Positions 11,038 through 21,775 of a stretch of 64,000 nucleotides of DNA are shown one piece after another. The stretch spans positions 37,447,255-37,511,254 of the forward strand of contig OX457047.1 in assembly GCA_949752735.1 (NCBI GenBank). The letters are read 5' to 3'. A model generated the notes under the pieces. The model saw nothing but the letters and a program-made list of their open reading frames with translations, did no database searches and was not told the origin of the DNA. Each line of letters begins with the position of its first letter. Position 1 is the stretch's first letter. Source of the DNA: Lumbricus terrestris (taxonomy: Eukaryota > Annelida > Clitellata > Crassiclitellata > Lumbricidae). Made by a program: the position numbers and the translations under genes.

Positions 11038-14000
11038 GTATTTTGCTTTCATAGCAATGACATCATCTTTTACATCATTGTTTTTTTGCTATTGTTGCAG
11101 TTGCAGCATATGAATTTAGAAAATTAGACATTTTGTTACTAGAGGTAGATTTAATCATTAGGGATATCAAATTGTTATAGGAGGTTGTTAATAGGCCTAA
11201 TAATGATAGTACTACTGTTGCCACCACTAATGGGCGGCTATAGGCGTACTACTGCTAGCTATTACTACACAATTACTACTGCCACTACTATTGTGACTAC
11301 AACTACTAAGACTTCTACTACTTTTATCATTTTCTATATTTTTACAAGGATTAAAAAAATTGAGATGGCATAGTTCTGGGATGGCTGGTCTTTGCTGAAG
11401 CTGTGCTATTATTATTCTTTAAGTTTTGTTTTCATGTTGCAGGTGCCTTCATTGTGAATTTCCTAGTCATTGGAGCGATAAACGCATCCTCCGGAATTCT
11501 TGTGACAGAATTTCAGTCTGAGTACGGGTCGTCTTCCAGTCAAGTGATGGGAATTATTGGTCTGACTCACACCCTCAGAAATCTAATAGGTAATAATAAT
11601 AATAATGATAATAATAATAATAAGACGATTTATATAGCGCCGTAGCTCAGCCGAGGCCGAAGGAAAGGGCGCTGTACACGGGATCATGTCACTGTTAATT
11701 ATAGGATTGTTTGAACAAATATGTCTTGAGTCTGGATTTGGTAACCATCACTTCTTGTTTCTACACTGCAACATCCAGATACATGGGTGCATGCATTGCA
11801 TGTACAGGTACTTTTGTACAGGCTCAGATTTGTCTATCCATCACCCTGTCAGACTTTCTACTCAAAATTAGTCTCACCGCTTCAAGAATTTCTGCTTTGA
11901 CGTCTGATCTATCAGCTTACAATTCTCAACCCATCCTCACAGCTAGTACTCTGCCCCTCTGACCCACCTGTAAAGCTGGACTCTGATCTCATTTGGTCTA
12001 CCGTTTGAACAACCCTTCTGACTCAAAGCATTGCTCCTGAATAAGCTTGTGCCCTGCACCTGACTTTCTAATAGTGCTAAGTTGTAAGTTTGGAGTTTAC
12101 AATTGTATGATGCACACTAATAATATAATATACACAATTACATGTTTTGCTTGTGCATGATAATACACACACACACATACATACATACATACATACATAA
12201 ACACATACATACATACATACATACATACATACATACATACATACATACATAGTTACATACATACATACATATATATTCAACCATTCATGACACCTCAAAA
12301 ACTTCGGAACTCGGGACAATTTTATCCCTAACTTCAAACTTTTTTGGACTCCAATATATAACTTTTTGTCAACAAACAAGGCACCAACTTGTGAGGAAAA
12401 TTTTCGCTTATCAACAATGATATTTTTTTTATACACACGACGAATGCGTATTATAAATAGCTTATAGTCTGTTTCAATGCCTCCCATTTCGGGTCCCTAT
12501 GGACCCGATCCGGCGGGAACGGGTTAATAATCCTGTCCTTACATTAAAGCAAATTATTTCGGTTTTTCCTTTTTTATTGTTGAAAAAAACAAGTTTATTC
12601 CGCATGTATGTATATAATGTATATGCCTATACGTATGTATGCATACATATAGGCCTATAGACACTCGGGCACATACATTACATTCCTTGGACTACATGCT
12701 ATAAATACTGGTTTGTACATACATACTGGTACATACATACATACAAGTGCACATGGAAGTATGTACATACATTCATACATCACACTGGAATGCACGCTTA
12801 CACATGCATTCATGCATACATAAAAAATTGTGAACGCATACATGACAGTTAACTACTTACGGTATGTGCACAAACAACATGGCGGCACACTGTATATGAA
12901 TAATATTCACACACATTGCTCACCACACCTGCCAGTTAATGGGACATTGCAGTTGAGCAAATGAGATGCATGCATTGACCTACTTACCTAAGTTTATCCG
13001 TTTGAAATGTTACTTTGTCAGCAAATCAATCGTGTGGAGAAGGATCCATAAATTTGCTCACAGATGTTAAAAGTGATAAAATCTAAATGAAAATCGGAAT
13101 AAACTGGTGGGTTTTTTCAACAATAAAAAAGGGGAAAACCCGAATAATGTGCTTTAATGTAAGGACAGGATTATTATTAGTAGTAGATTGCTTAGCACGT
13201 GTTTGATTAATATCAGGATGTTCACTAAGATCTGTTTGAACTAAGAGACTAAGAATTGGACATTGAAATTTGACCATGTGCACTAGATAATTATAATAAT
13301 CTACAAGAAAAATTATATGACATCTACCAACAAGTACTTGTCAAGCATGAGACTATCATGGACATGATGGAATATATAATTCTTTTCTATTGCAAATTAT
13401 TTTATTTAGACGTTAATAAATCGCATCAAACATTCTATTTTGGTTCAATTTTATACGCCTTTAGTTAATTAAATTTTAGCCTTGTGGTCCCTTAATGTCC
13501 TTCAACTAAGAAAGAGTGGCCCTCGTGTCCTCCAACTTAGAAAAAGTGGCCGGGCAGTCAAAAAAGGTTGGGAACCACTGGCCTAGAGGTACGCCAGGTG
13601 CATATTTATGTTTATGCCAATTACTATAATTTTGAAACAAATGATGTATAAATGGTTGAAAGTACGAAATACAGAAATTTCAGCCTATAGTATATAGCGT
13701 TCAAATAGCAGAGAGCTGAATTAGCCTAAGGATTAAATTTCTGATCGAGCTTAAAATTTTGTGATTCCTTTCAGCAAGTCATATCTGGGTGAAGCTGGTT
13801 TTTAAACTATTTTTGCTATTTAAAAAAAACAAACATGAGGTTAATTTGGGTTAGAAATTGACAAATATTAAACCAGATATTTAAAATCTGTTCTAATCTA
13901 AACAAGCCCACAGCACTATAAGTTGGCTCTTTCTCACAAGGGTTATAAACCAATTTTCCCTTTTAAATTTGTTTGTAAGATTATACGAATCAAATTAAAT

Positions 14001-17000
14001 TTGGCTCCCTATTATGACACTAATAAACGACGTCACCAATGAGTAAATTGACTTTTGGTTGTCACTGCAAGGGGACCTCGCAATGGCATTTTGTTTCTGG
14101 CCTGACTTTGCTGGGGGTATGCCATCATTCGATTTTTTTTACTTGGGGTACAATAAAAAATAAAGTTTGAGAACCCCTGGGTTACGGTTTGGGTCCACTA
14201 TTCCGAGGGTCCACTATTCCGAAGGTCCACTATTCCGAATCCTAACCCTAAACCTAACCCTAAACCTAACTATGACCCTAACCCTAACTCACCCCAACCC
14301 TAACCATAACCTTAAACCTAACCCATCCCAACCATAACCCTAAACCTAACCATAACCCACTCCAACCATAACCATAACCCAAACCTTAACCCTCCCCAAC
14401 CATAACTCTAACCATAACCCTAAACTTAATCCTAACCCACCCAGTGGCGTAGCCAGGAATTTTTTCATGGGGGGGCAGTGGGGTGGCAGCTTAAAATGAT
14501 GGGGTGGCTACCGTTGGCAATTAAAGCGTGCATCGGCATCGCGAGCCGTACGCACGATAATTGAGCAATTGAACAAAATACTGAAAAAAGTAGTCAGGAG
14601 TGCCATGACATCATTGACATGATAGCAGGGCGCGGTGGTTTAGTGGTGACGTCGTTGCCTTGAAGCCGGAAGGTTCGAGGTTCGAATCCACCTCACGTCG
14701 CCGCGTAGAGACCTTGGGCAAGTCCTTCACTCGCTCGCAATTGCTCAGCGCTTCGGCGTGAAACTCCGATGCAGTGTCCGCTCTGCAGTCGGGAGCGCCT
14801 CTGAGTAGTGAGCTTGAAGGGGCGCTATAACAAGTGCACATACAAGCAATGAGCAATCACATAATTGACATGTCTTAACGACGTTAACGTGTCTTAACTC
14901 AGTAACTGAAGAACGAAGTAATTTCAGTAAAAGTCACAATCACAAAATAGTAGTCGTAAGTGAATTTACAAATATATTTTCTTAATTTGTCTCAGTTGTC
15001 TTAAACCGAAGCTACAAATATCAGAATGTGAAAAAAATTGTTGTCTAATGATCAAATGTCTAAACAATAATTGGCAGTAAAAATTTCACAAACCTAAAAT
15101 AGATGTATTCTACTGTTTTTGTGGTTAGCAGCAAAAACGTCAACAAACGTGGTCATGTTGAGAGCCTTGGCTGAGTTTTTATTCTCAATTTCTCACAAAT
15201 ATTAAAGTTCACTCTCACTTTGAAAAGCACAACCAAAGGCCATTAAACAATAAACACATGCAATAAAACGTGTATTGAAAACGACGTATATTGAGTGGAC
15301 ATAGCATGAGCCGGCTAAAAATGAAGCCTTGCGCGTTGTGCGGCTGTGACGTCACGTTAGGCAGAAATGTAGCGTTCATATAATATATCTCACAATTCTC
15401 AATCTGCGAAGCAGGCATAATGTGCTTAGATGGAACATAAGGAACAGAGGAAGATCATGAGAATATCACGAAACAATACTTTTTATTGAACACAAAGCAG
15501 AGAACACCAGGAACAGGAACATGGAACAAAAGAACATCATAGGGAATATCACGGAACATGGAACATAGAACAAGGGAACGCAGAAAAGACAACATGAAAC
15601 ACAGGAAACAGAACATGGAACATAAAGAACAGGAACACAGAAAAATGGGGAACATCATACGAATATCATGGAACATATTGGACACAGAACATAGAGCATG
15701 CAGAACATGGAGCAGAGAACAAGAGAGCATCATAGGGAATATCAAGGAACATGGACCATAGAATAACTAAAGGGAACAGAGGACATGAAACATAGGAGCA
15801 CATAACAGAGAACATGGAACATAAGTACAGGAACATGGAACAAAAGAACATCATAGGGAATACCACGGATCATGAATTATAGAACAAGGGAGCGCAGAAC
15901 AGAGAACATGAAGCATAGGGAACGCAGAGCATGGAAAATAAGGAACAGGAACGTGGAGCATAGGAAAATGGGAACATCATGGAACATAATGGAACATATT
16001 GGACACAGAATAGAGAGCATATAGAACACGGAACAGGGAACAAGAGAGCATCACAGGGAATATCAGGGAACGTGGACCAGATAACAATTAAAGGGAACAC
16101 AGAACAGAGAACATGGAACATAGGGAGCACATAACAACAACGTGGAACATAAGGAACAGGAAAGTGGGACATAGGGAAATTAGAAATATCATAGAAATAT
16201 CATGGAACATATGACACAAAACAGAGGAAATGTGGAACACGGATCATGGTACAAAGAGCATATGGAGCGAGAAAACAGATAACAGGGAACATCGAACATC
16301 ACAGGGAGCATTGTGGAGCAAGTGACAGTCACAAGGGAACACAAGGAAACAGTTACAATAGGAAGCAAGATTAAAAAACACAGGAACGGGGATCAATTGA
16401 GAAACAGGGAGCAAGAAACAGAGAACACAAGTGAACACAGAACACCACAGAGAACATAAGTAACACGGAACGTAGAAAGCAAGGAATGCTGAGCATCACA
16501 GAGAAGATAGAGATTAGAGAACAAGGGATAAGAAGCACAAGGGACAAGAAAACAGGGAACAAAGAAAATGGGAACAAGGAACATGAACACAACGAACCAG
16601 AAGACAACGAGGGAACAAGGAGCACAACGGAACCGAGGACATAAGGGACCGAGCGCACAGGAAACGAGGAACAATGGAACATTTTATAAGGGACACACAG
16701 GAAACGAGAACTGTGGAACAAGAAAAACAGAACATCACAGGAAACAATGAACATTAAGCACATGGTACAAGAAAACATGGAACCACAAAGGGAACTGGCA
16801 CAGGAACACAACGGAACCGATCACACAGGAAACGAGGAACAATGGAACATTTTATAAGGGACAGAGCACACAGGAAACGAGAACTAGGGAAGAAGGAACA
16901 CAGAACATCACAGGAAACAATGAACAATAAGCTCATGGCACAAGAAAACATGGAACCACAAAGGGAACATGGAACAGGAACACAACGGAACCGAGGACAT

Positions 17001-20000
17001 AAGGGACAGAGCACACAGAGCTGATGTTCCGCGCTTTCTTTTTAGCAGTGCCTTATAATATTTAAAGTTTAAGTTTAATATCAGGAGAAGTTCTGTCAGA
17101 CGTATGTATACGTCGATGATAGATGCTAAGCTTTCTGCCTAACGTGACGTCAGACATCCCTCATTAGCATATTGAGCGCAGGCTTCAGTTTTATTCATCG
17201 ACGATATTGGCGCATGCTATGTCCACTCAATATACGTCGATGGTACGCACATATTAATGACGTAGGGTATATTGCCATAGACTATGTATTTTTAGATTTT
17301 GAATGTATTACAGTATTGGACATAATACGCATGTCTGTCCCACAGTGCACTATAGTGGCCTGTCCCACTTTCCCATCATCTACCCTATAAGAAGTTGTAG
17401 GGCCTACAGGAAGTTGTATAAAAATAAAATAAGTCAGAAATTATATAACATTCTTTATCACTCGTAAAAGTAAAAAGTAAAACAAACGCAGGGATTGGGG
17501 GGCAGCTGGGGTGGCAGCCCTTTCATTTGGGGGGGCGGCTGCCACCCCGTGCCCCCCGTAGTTACGCCACTGAACCCATCCAACCCTAACCCACCCTACC
17601 CTAATCCTGACCCTAACCCACTGTAACCCTAACCACCAAGGATAACAAAAAAATATAGCGGATATTCGGAATAGTGGACCTTCGGAATAGTGGACCCTCG
17701 GAATAGTGGGCCGTTACCCTGGGTTACATGGTAATTTTTATGGCCCGTGCGTGCTTCTTTTCGAGACTTGTCCAATTTTTATAAACTACTCAAAACTTTC
17801 ATCTTTGGCCTAGATCAGGAGCAGCTGAACAGTTCTCTTTAAGGGGTGCTATATAAATTCGATTGATAGGTAGATAGATAGATGGATAGATAGATTGATT
17901 GATTGACTGATTGATTGATTTGTAGATTGATGGCTTAAGCTGCACTTGTGTCTATTATTACTACCTGCACTACACACCGAGAATAGGATAGAAAATAACA
18001 GTATATGCAAACGTACAGACATTTTTTACAATTGCTTCTTGCAGGTCCAGTGGCTGGTATGGTGGCCATTCGAATTTCAATCCGAAAGACAGCTATTCTC
18101 GGTGGGCTGTTGATGTTTCTTGGTTTCATTCTGAGCATCTTTCCCACCAAACTCATCTATTTGTATTTCACGTTTGGCGTTCTTGTTGGTAGGTATCATA
18201 TTATTTTTTTAAAATTATTATAATTAAACGCGTTTGCGTTTCTTAGTGTGTGTTTGTGCGTGCTTGCCAGTCAGCGTTTCTTTTAATATTTAAACATAAT
18301 TATAGTAAATTTTGTCTGACGATTTGTTTGACCATTGGTGGTCAACTGTCTGAGAAATTGACACTCCTGCTACCAGCATTATTCTACCGGTGTTCACTGT
18401 CTTTCAAAGACGACTTTCTGGTTCAGATAAAATTATGACTAACTGCTTTTTTGTACCTGATAGCGGTGTGTCTATCAATTTTTGTTGCCATTAAACAAAT
18501 ATAATAATACCTATGATCTGAATAGAATAATTCGGAATAATTATACATGTGTAAAAATGTTTCTGTACAGGTGTCGGTTCCTCGTTCGCGTTTATACCAA
18601 CTTTGGCCGTGATTGGACAGTACTTTCGAAAGCGTTCTGGTTTGGCCAACGGACTCGGTGTTGCTGGCTGTGGAGTTGGAACTTTTGCCTTCGCTCCGTT
18701 GACTCAATATCTGTCCGACAGTTATGGCTCCTTGTCTTGTTTGCTGCTCATACTTGGTGGCATCACGCTGAACATCTGTGTTGGCGCCTCGCTCTTTCGA
18801 CCAGTTGCGTCCTATGCTAGATCGCGGCAAGTTCGACAGCAGACCGAGAGACTACGCGTGTCAGTTGATGTTTCTGACAAAGCGGATAACGACGTGCGCA
18901 ATACGACAAATGTAAAGTCGAGGAAAGGACTTCTGTTGTGTGGTCACAAATCTGGCAGAAAGTGTTCGGTGCTTCTAGATCTGACGTTGTTCAAAAGCGC
19001 TCTGTTTCTTATCTATATCACGTCGATAATGCTCATGTATCCTGGATTCCAAACGTATATCGTTATGGTGTCGGATCATGCGAAACGCTCGGGTGTCCCG
19101 GCCCAACAGGCGGCTTTCCTCATCTCAATTTTCGGACTTGCTGACGTCACTGGTCGAATTTTCATCGGATTTCTTGCTGATCTCAACTTTGTACAGAAAC
19201 GCTTCTTACTTGGTGGTTGTACCACTCTGGGTGGTGCTTCCATATGTTCTGTTGCTTTGTTAAGTGACTACACTGGTTTTGCTACAATGGCTGCTGTGAT
19301 TGGCTTGTGTAGTGGTGGCTTTTATGCCCTCTTGCCCGTCATCTTAGCGGAGAAATTTGGCATTGAACGCTTCGTCAGCTCCGTTTCAATAATGGGTTTT
19401 TTCATGGGAATCTCGATTCTAATTGCATCGCCTATCACCGGTAAGACGCATGATTTCCTGTGTTGCATGATTTACAATGTAACATGATTTTCAGTGTAAC
19501 ATAATTTCCAATATAGGATGATTTTAAATGTAATGTGACTTTTGGTGTAACATGATTTTCAATGTAGGGTGACTTCCAGTGTCGGATGATTTTCATTGTA
19601 ACATGATTTTCGGTGTAACATGATTTCCAATATGGGATGATTTTAGTGTAACGTGTTTTCCAGTGTAACATGAGTCCAATGTAGGATGATGTTTGGCGTA
19701 AGCCGCGTAATATTATTTCCAAAAATGTACCAGTTCAGGACTACTGTAATGCTTTTGTTTACTGACGGAAAGGCCTAATATAATCGGTGCCCATGTTAAT
19801 TTTTTTATAGTGTTAGTGATTCACCAGATGGCAGGCTTGGAAATATCATGTATCTTTGGCCGCAAAAATGCTGAGATAGTTTTTTTTATCAGCAAAATAA
19901 GTAATGTGCCTGTATTGCAATAGTAGGCAATGGCAATAACATGATGATCGTTTATGTTTCGGAATCAAAACTTTTTTCTAAACAATTAACGAATAATCGG

Positions 20001-20653
20001 TCTTATAATCGGCATAGGTTATTTTAATAATCAGTTGTAAGTGGCATCAACGTAATCAGCATTTTAAGTTATAACAATTTCTCTGATTCAAGTACAGTGA
20101 TTGGAGATTATGATATAACAATGACTATGACAAGCATTATTCATATTGCATAATTACTGTTACTTATGATTTTTTAGTTATTTATTTATCCATTTCTATA
20201 GCGCCCCTTCAAGCTCACCACTCAGAGGCGTTCCCGACTACAGCACGGACACTGAATCGGAATTTCACGCTGAAGCGCATGAGCAGTTGCAAGCGAAGGA
20301 CTTGCTCAAGGTCCCTATGCGGCGGCTTGAGGGTGGATTCAAATCTGGGACCCTCCGGCTCCAAGGCACCGAACACCACTGCACCACCGTTCCCCATGAT
20401 GATAATAATAATATTAGTTTTCATTATTATCCTTGTTTCGTTATTATTATTCTCATTGTTATTTGTAGGAGCCTTAAAAGATATGACTGGAGATTGGTCG
20501 GTTTCATTTGTATATGTCGGATTGCTGACGCTTGTTGGGTCTAGTCTTCTTTTCCTTGATCCAGTGGCCACAAAATTTGACAAGAAAAAATTACACAGTA
20601 AACTCTGTTGCCACAAGAATAGTGATCTTGATGCAAAGCATTATGCCATTTAA
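10857..20653 (+). CDS. SLC16-family monocarboxylate transporter-like gene 2 (exons 10857-11037, 11443-11589, 18045-18188, 18571-19440, 20469-20653)
   Basis: Five coding exons, all junctions phase 1, giving about 508 residues, normal for MCT proteins. An acidic cytosolic N-terminus (about 50 residues) leads into DRGWAWV, the family's conserved entry to TM1. TM2-TM6 follow, including GGLLMFLGFILSIFPTKLIY and RSGLANGLGVAGCGVG. A charged TM6-7 loop comes next, then TM7-TM12 with DVTGR in TM8 (the Asp/Arg pair of MCT1) and GFLADLNFVQKR after it. The C-terminus is short and hydrophilic. ATG 10857 was preferred over ATG 10782 because family-like sequence starts only after it and an AG lies between. 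Compared with gene 1 the exon lengths match and the sequence is clearly paralogous, but the His-rich loop is absent. The substrate is not known. I would not assign a vertebrate SLC16A number. Confidence 0.93.
11443..11589 (+). CDS. MCT-like gene 2, exon 2 (TM1-TM2)
   Basis: Acceptor CATGTTGCAG, donor GTAATA. 147 nt. Encodes GAFIVNFLVIGAINASSGIL and on to LRNLI, the counterpart of 669-815. The intron begins at once with an AAT-rich microsatellite. Confidence 0.9.
12005..12105 (+). mobile_element. LINE 3' tail, second type
   Basis: CTGAATAAGCTTGTGCCCTG ... GTTTGGAG resembles tails at 27415-27500, 31567-31680 and 58010-58095, which share GAATAAGCT(G/C), then a GCGCT(T/G)TAGAAGTTT-like string and a GATTACGATTACG end. 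Confidence 0.5.
12168..12275. repeat. (ACAT)n microsatellite
   Basis: About 100 bp of ACAT/CATA units. The reverse strand reads as an open frame of VCMY repeats, which is a by-product of the repeat. Confidence 0.9.
12526..13175. mobile_element. 650-bp element with about 80-bp inverted arms
   Basis: 12526-12602 (AATAATCCTGTCCTTACATT...) and 13095-13175 are inverted copies with few differences. Both include CTTTTTTATTGTTGAAAAAA and TTTATTCCG. The middle is filled with ACATAC-type short repeats. No protein remains. Confidence 0.65.
13375..13581. mobile_element. Truncated hAT-like MITE, same family as 26430-26771
   Basis: Ends GGTTGGGAACCACTG and shares the block CAAATTATTTTATTT ... TTTTAGCCTTGTGG ... 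AAAGTGGCC with the complete copy at 26 kb. The opposite end is missing. Confidence 0.7.
14240..14441. repeat. Telomere-like (CCCTAA)n degenerate array, left part
   Basis: Blocks such as CCTAACCCTAAACCTAACCC and variants (AACCATAACC). The array resumes in the same orientation at 17573-17640 after the nested element, so it was one array before that insertion. Confidence 0.8.
14628..14848 (+). mobile_element. tRNA-derived SINE, family A, inside the hAT-like element
   Basis: Starts GGGCGCGGTGGTTTAGTGG, perfect B box GGTTCGAATCC, tail GTCGGGAGCGCCTCTGAGTAG ... GGGGCGCTATAACAAGTGC. Very close to the copy at 41633-41860. Confidence 0.88.
15282..17239. mobile_element. Innermost inverted-arm block (about 2 kb)
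   Basis: 15282-15367 (CGACGTATATTGAGTGGACA...) and 17132-17239 are inverted relatives. They share TTTCTGCCTAACGTGACGTC and the CATGCTATGTCCACTCAATA end. Between them is the 1.6-kb GGAACA minisatellite. It may be a separate element inserted into the hAT-like one. Confidence 0.55.
15425..17020. repeat. Purine-rich GGAACA/GGAACAT minisatellite with higher-order periods
   Basis: Units like GGAACATGGAACA run for about 1.6 kb. In the left half longer blocks recur about every 320 bp (AACATCATAGGGAATA at 15533 and 15847). In the right half blocks recur about every 168 bp (GAGGAACAATGGAACATTTT near 16667 and 16835). Open frames on both strands come from the absence of stops in the unit. Confidence 0.85.
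17573..17650. repeat. Telomere-like (CCCTAA)n degenerate array, right part
   Basis: AACCCTAACCCACC and variants, the continuation of 14240-14441. Confidence 0.75.
17745..17872 (+). mobile_element. Truncated LINE 3' end
   Basis: Includes TATAAACTACTCAAAACTTT followed by a tail ending GGGGTGCTATATAAATTC and then GATA-type short repeats, the usual arrangement of these tails in the window. Confidence 0.5.
18045..18188 (+). CDS. MCT-like gene 2, exon 3 (TM3-TM4)
   Basis: Acceptor TTCTTGCAG, donor GTAGGT. 144 nt, phase 1 both sides. Encodes GPVAGMVAIRISIRKTAILG and the conserved GFILSIFPTKLIY. Counterpart of 1362-1505. Confidence 0.92.
18571..19440 (+). CDS. MCT-like gene 2, large exon 4 (TM4-TM11)
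   Basis: Acceptor TTCTGTACAG, donor GTAAGA. 870 nt (290 codons). It carries TM5, TM6, a basic and polar loop, TM7, TM8 with DVTGR, TM9, TM10 (GFYALLPVILAEKFG) and TM11 ending ASPITG. Confidence 0.93.
19452..19705. repeat. Degenerate minisatellite directly after a 5' splice site
   Basis: Many imperfect units like GTGTAACATGATTTTC, each about 14-20 bp, beginning 11 bases into intron 4 of transporter gene 2. Confidence 0.8.
20185..20397 (-). mobile_element. tRNA-derived SINE, family A, minus strand
   Basis: Plus-strand order is tail (TATAGCGCCCCTTCAAGC ... CTCAGAGGCG), body, then tRNA-like head (CACCACTGCACCACCG). It ends about 70 bases before the acceptor of the last transporter exon. Confidence 0.8.
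20469..20653 (+). CDS. MCT-like gene 2, last coding exon (TM12 and C-terminus)
   Basis: Acceptor TTATTTGTAG; encodes GALKDMTGDWSVSFVYVG, TM12 and a short basic tail ending HYAI before TAA 20651-20653. Counterpart of 3587-3738. Confidence 0.93.
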
Positions 20654-20743
20654 ACTCTCAGTGAGCAACATTTTATTCGTTTTAGCAGATGTAGGCTTTC
20701 TACTGTGATGATGTTTTTCAGTATCAAAGTTGTCAACAGTATT

Positions 20744-20749
20744 AATAAA
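20744..20749 (+). terminator. Likely polyadenylation signal of transporter gene 2
   Basis: AATAAA 91 bases after the stop codon. Confidence 0.55.
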
Positions 20750-20884
20750 AAAATTTTAAGTGTGATCCAGCAAAGCTTAACTGCTCTAAAAATTGACAGT
20801 TTATTGATTCGTTGAATCTTCTGAGGTATCTCCTCCACCTGACCAGTCAATCCTTATTCCTTAAGTCCCTTAAATCTTTTTTCT

Positions 20885-20975
20885 TTTGCCGTGGCTGGGC
20901 TGGGAGCGCCTCTGAGTAGTTTCTTGAAGGGGCGCTATATAAATGCTAATAATGAATGAATGAATGAATTAATCA
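20885..20975 (+). mobile_element. LINE/SINE 3' tail
   Basis: GGCTGGGAGCGCCTCTGAGT then GAAGGGGCGCTATATAAATG, followed by AATGAATG repeats. Confidence 0.65.
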
Positions 20976-21106
20976 TATGCATACAATTATTGGCAACAGT
21001 GTGTATTTTGTTGGTGGCCCCAGCAAAAAACAACTTTTGGCTCTTCTCCACCCTTTGGCTCTTAAAAACTCTAAAGGAAGCAAGAAGTATAATTCTAGAT
21101 GGGAAC

Positions 21107-21424
21107 CAAGGCCGTATTTAGGGGGGGGGGTGTTTGAACACCCCGAAATGAAACAATGTGAAAATGAAATAAATTAATGCATTTACTAAAACACGATGCA
21201 AGAACTAAGGGGTATTTAATATATATTTTGAAGGTCTTCTTTCTATGTGAAATTTTACAATAGAGTTAGCACCTAGATCATGACAATGATCTAATCATGA
21301 TGATGATGTGGATTGTGGAAGCCGCTGAAGTTCTGAATAATTATTTCAGTTGAGTACAGAGTACAGACACACCTCCCCCACCCCCCTCCCCACCCCCCGA
21401 AACAAAATCCTGGCTATGGCCTTG
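21107..21424. mobile_element. hAT-like MITE with G/C-run ends
   Basis: 318 bp. Ends CAAGGCCGTATTTAGGGGGG and CCTGGCTATGGCCTTG. The flanks are ATGGGAAC (21099-21106) and CTGGGAAC (21425-21432), an 8-bp duplication with one difference. Confidence 0.6.
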
Positions 21425-21504
21425 CTGGGAACAACTTTCTCTGACTAGTTAATTGAATTTTGCAAATATCAGATCATGTACCTTCCATCGCGTGTTCGTC
21501 AGCT

Positions 21505-21510
21505 TTTATT
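21505..21510 (-). terminator. Possible minus-strand AATAAA
   Basis: TTTATT on the plus strand. It could end a minus-strand transcript, but it is over 5 kb beyond the last recognised PPP4R4 exon, so the link is weak. Confidence 0.15.
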
Positions 21511-21695
21511 CAAGTATTTACAAACAGCAGATGACAAAACGAGCTCATAAACAGATTTTTTTTGGTCAGGTAACGAAAATCTGCAAAAATTACCACACTT
21601 CCAAATCACATATTATGTTAAATACTTGACACATTTGATTTGTAAGACTCCACCAATATCGGAGGTCACCAGCGTGATGCACATGCAACGTTTAA

Positions 21696-21771
21696 CACTT
21701 TAACGACCTGCTGCATTGGTTCCCCCCCATCGCTTTAAGTACACTCCTGGCAGCCTCCTGCTGTTAAAGGG
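21696..21771. mobile_element. Minimal piggyBac-like MITE, second copy
   Basis: TTAA at 21692-21695 and 21772-21775; ends CACTTTAACGACCTG and CTGTTAAAGGG. Related to 455-515 but more worn. Confidence 0.5.
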
Positions 21772-21775
21772 TTAA

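Larger units (their letters stand above)
14442..17572. mobile_element. hAT-like element (3.1 kb) inserted in the telomere-like array
   Basis: Ends CAGTGGCGTAGCCAGG and GTTACGCCACTG, with G-rich subterminal stretches at both ends (GGGGGGCAGTGGGGTGGCAG on the left). The flanks are AACCCACC (14434-14441) and AACCCATC (17573-17580), an 8-bp duplication with one mismatch. No transposase frame is visible inside; it contains a SINE, a fold-back block and a minisatellite. Confidence 0.75.
14186..17716. mobile_element. Outer element of a nested stack: ATTCCG-repeat ends around a telomere-like array
   Basis: The left end has three tandem units like GGTCCACTATTCCGA (14190-14239); the right end has the same units inverted (17667-17710). 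CCCTGGGTTAC is found directly outside both ends (14175-14185 and 17717-17727), consistent with a target duplication. Between the ends lie degenerate CCCTAA repeats. With the inner hAT-like insertion removed, the element would be about 390 bp. Confidence 0.65.

Noticed and set aside
14240..14441. Chromosome end or fusion site
   Set aside because: The CCCTAA array is short, degenerate, bounded by inverted element ends and a direct repeat, and lies inside a gene; an element-borne array explains it better.
15455..17024. Overlapping open frames rich in Cys/Phe/Ser/Leu on the minus strand
   Set aside because: They all come from the GGAACA minisatellite, which lacks stop codons; frames change and copies have no family match.
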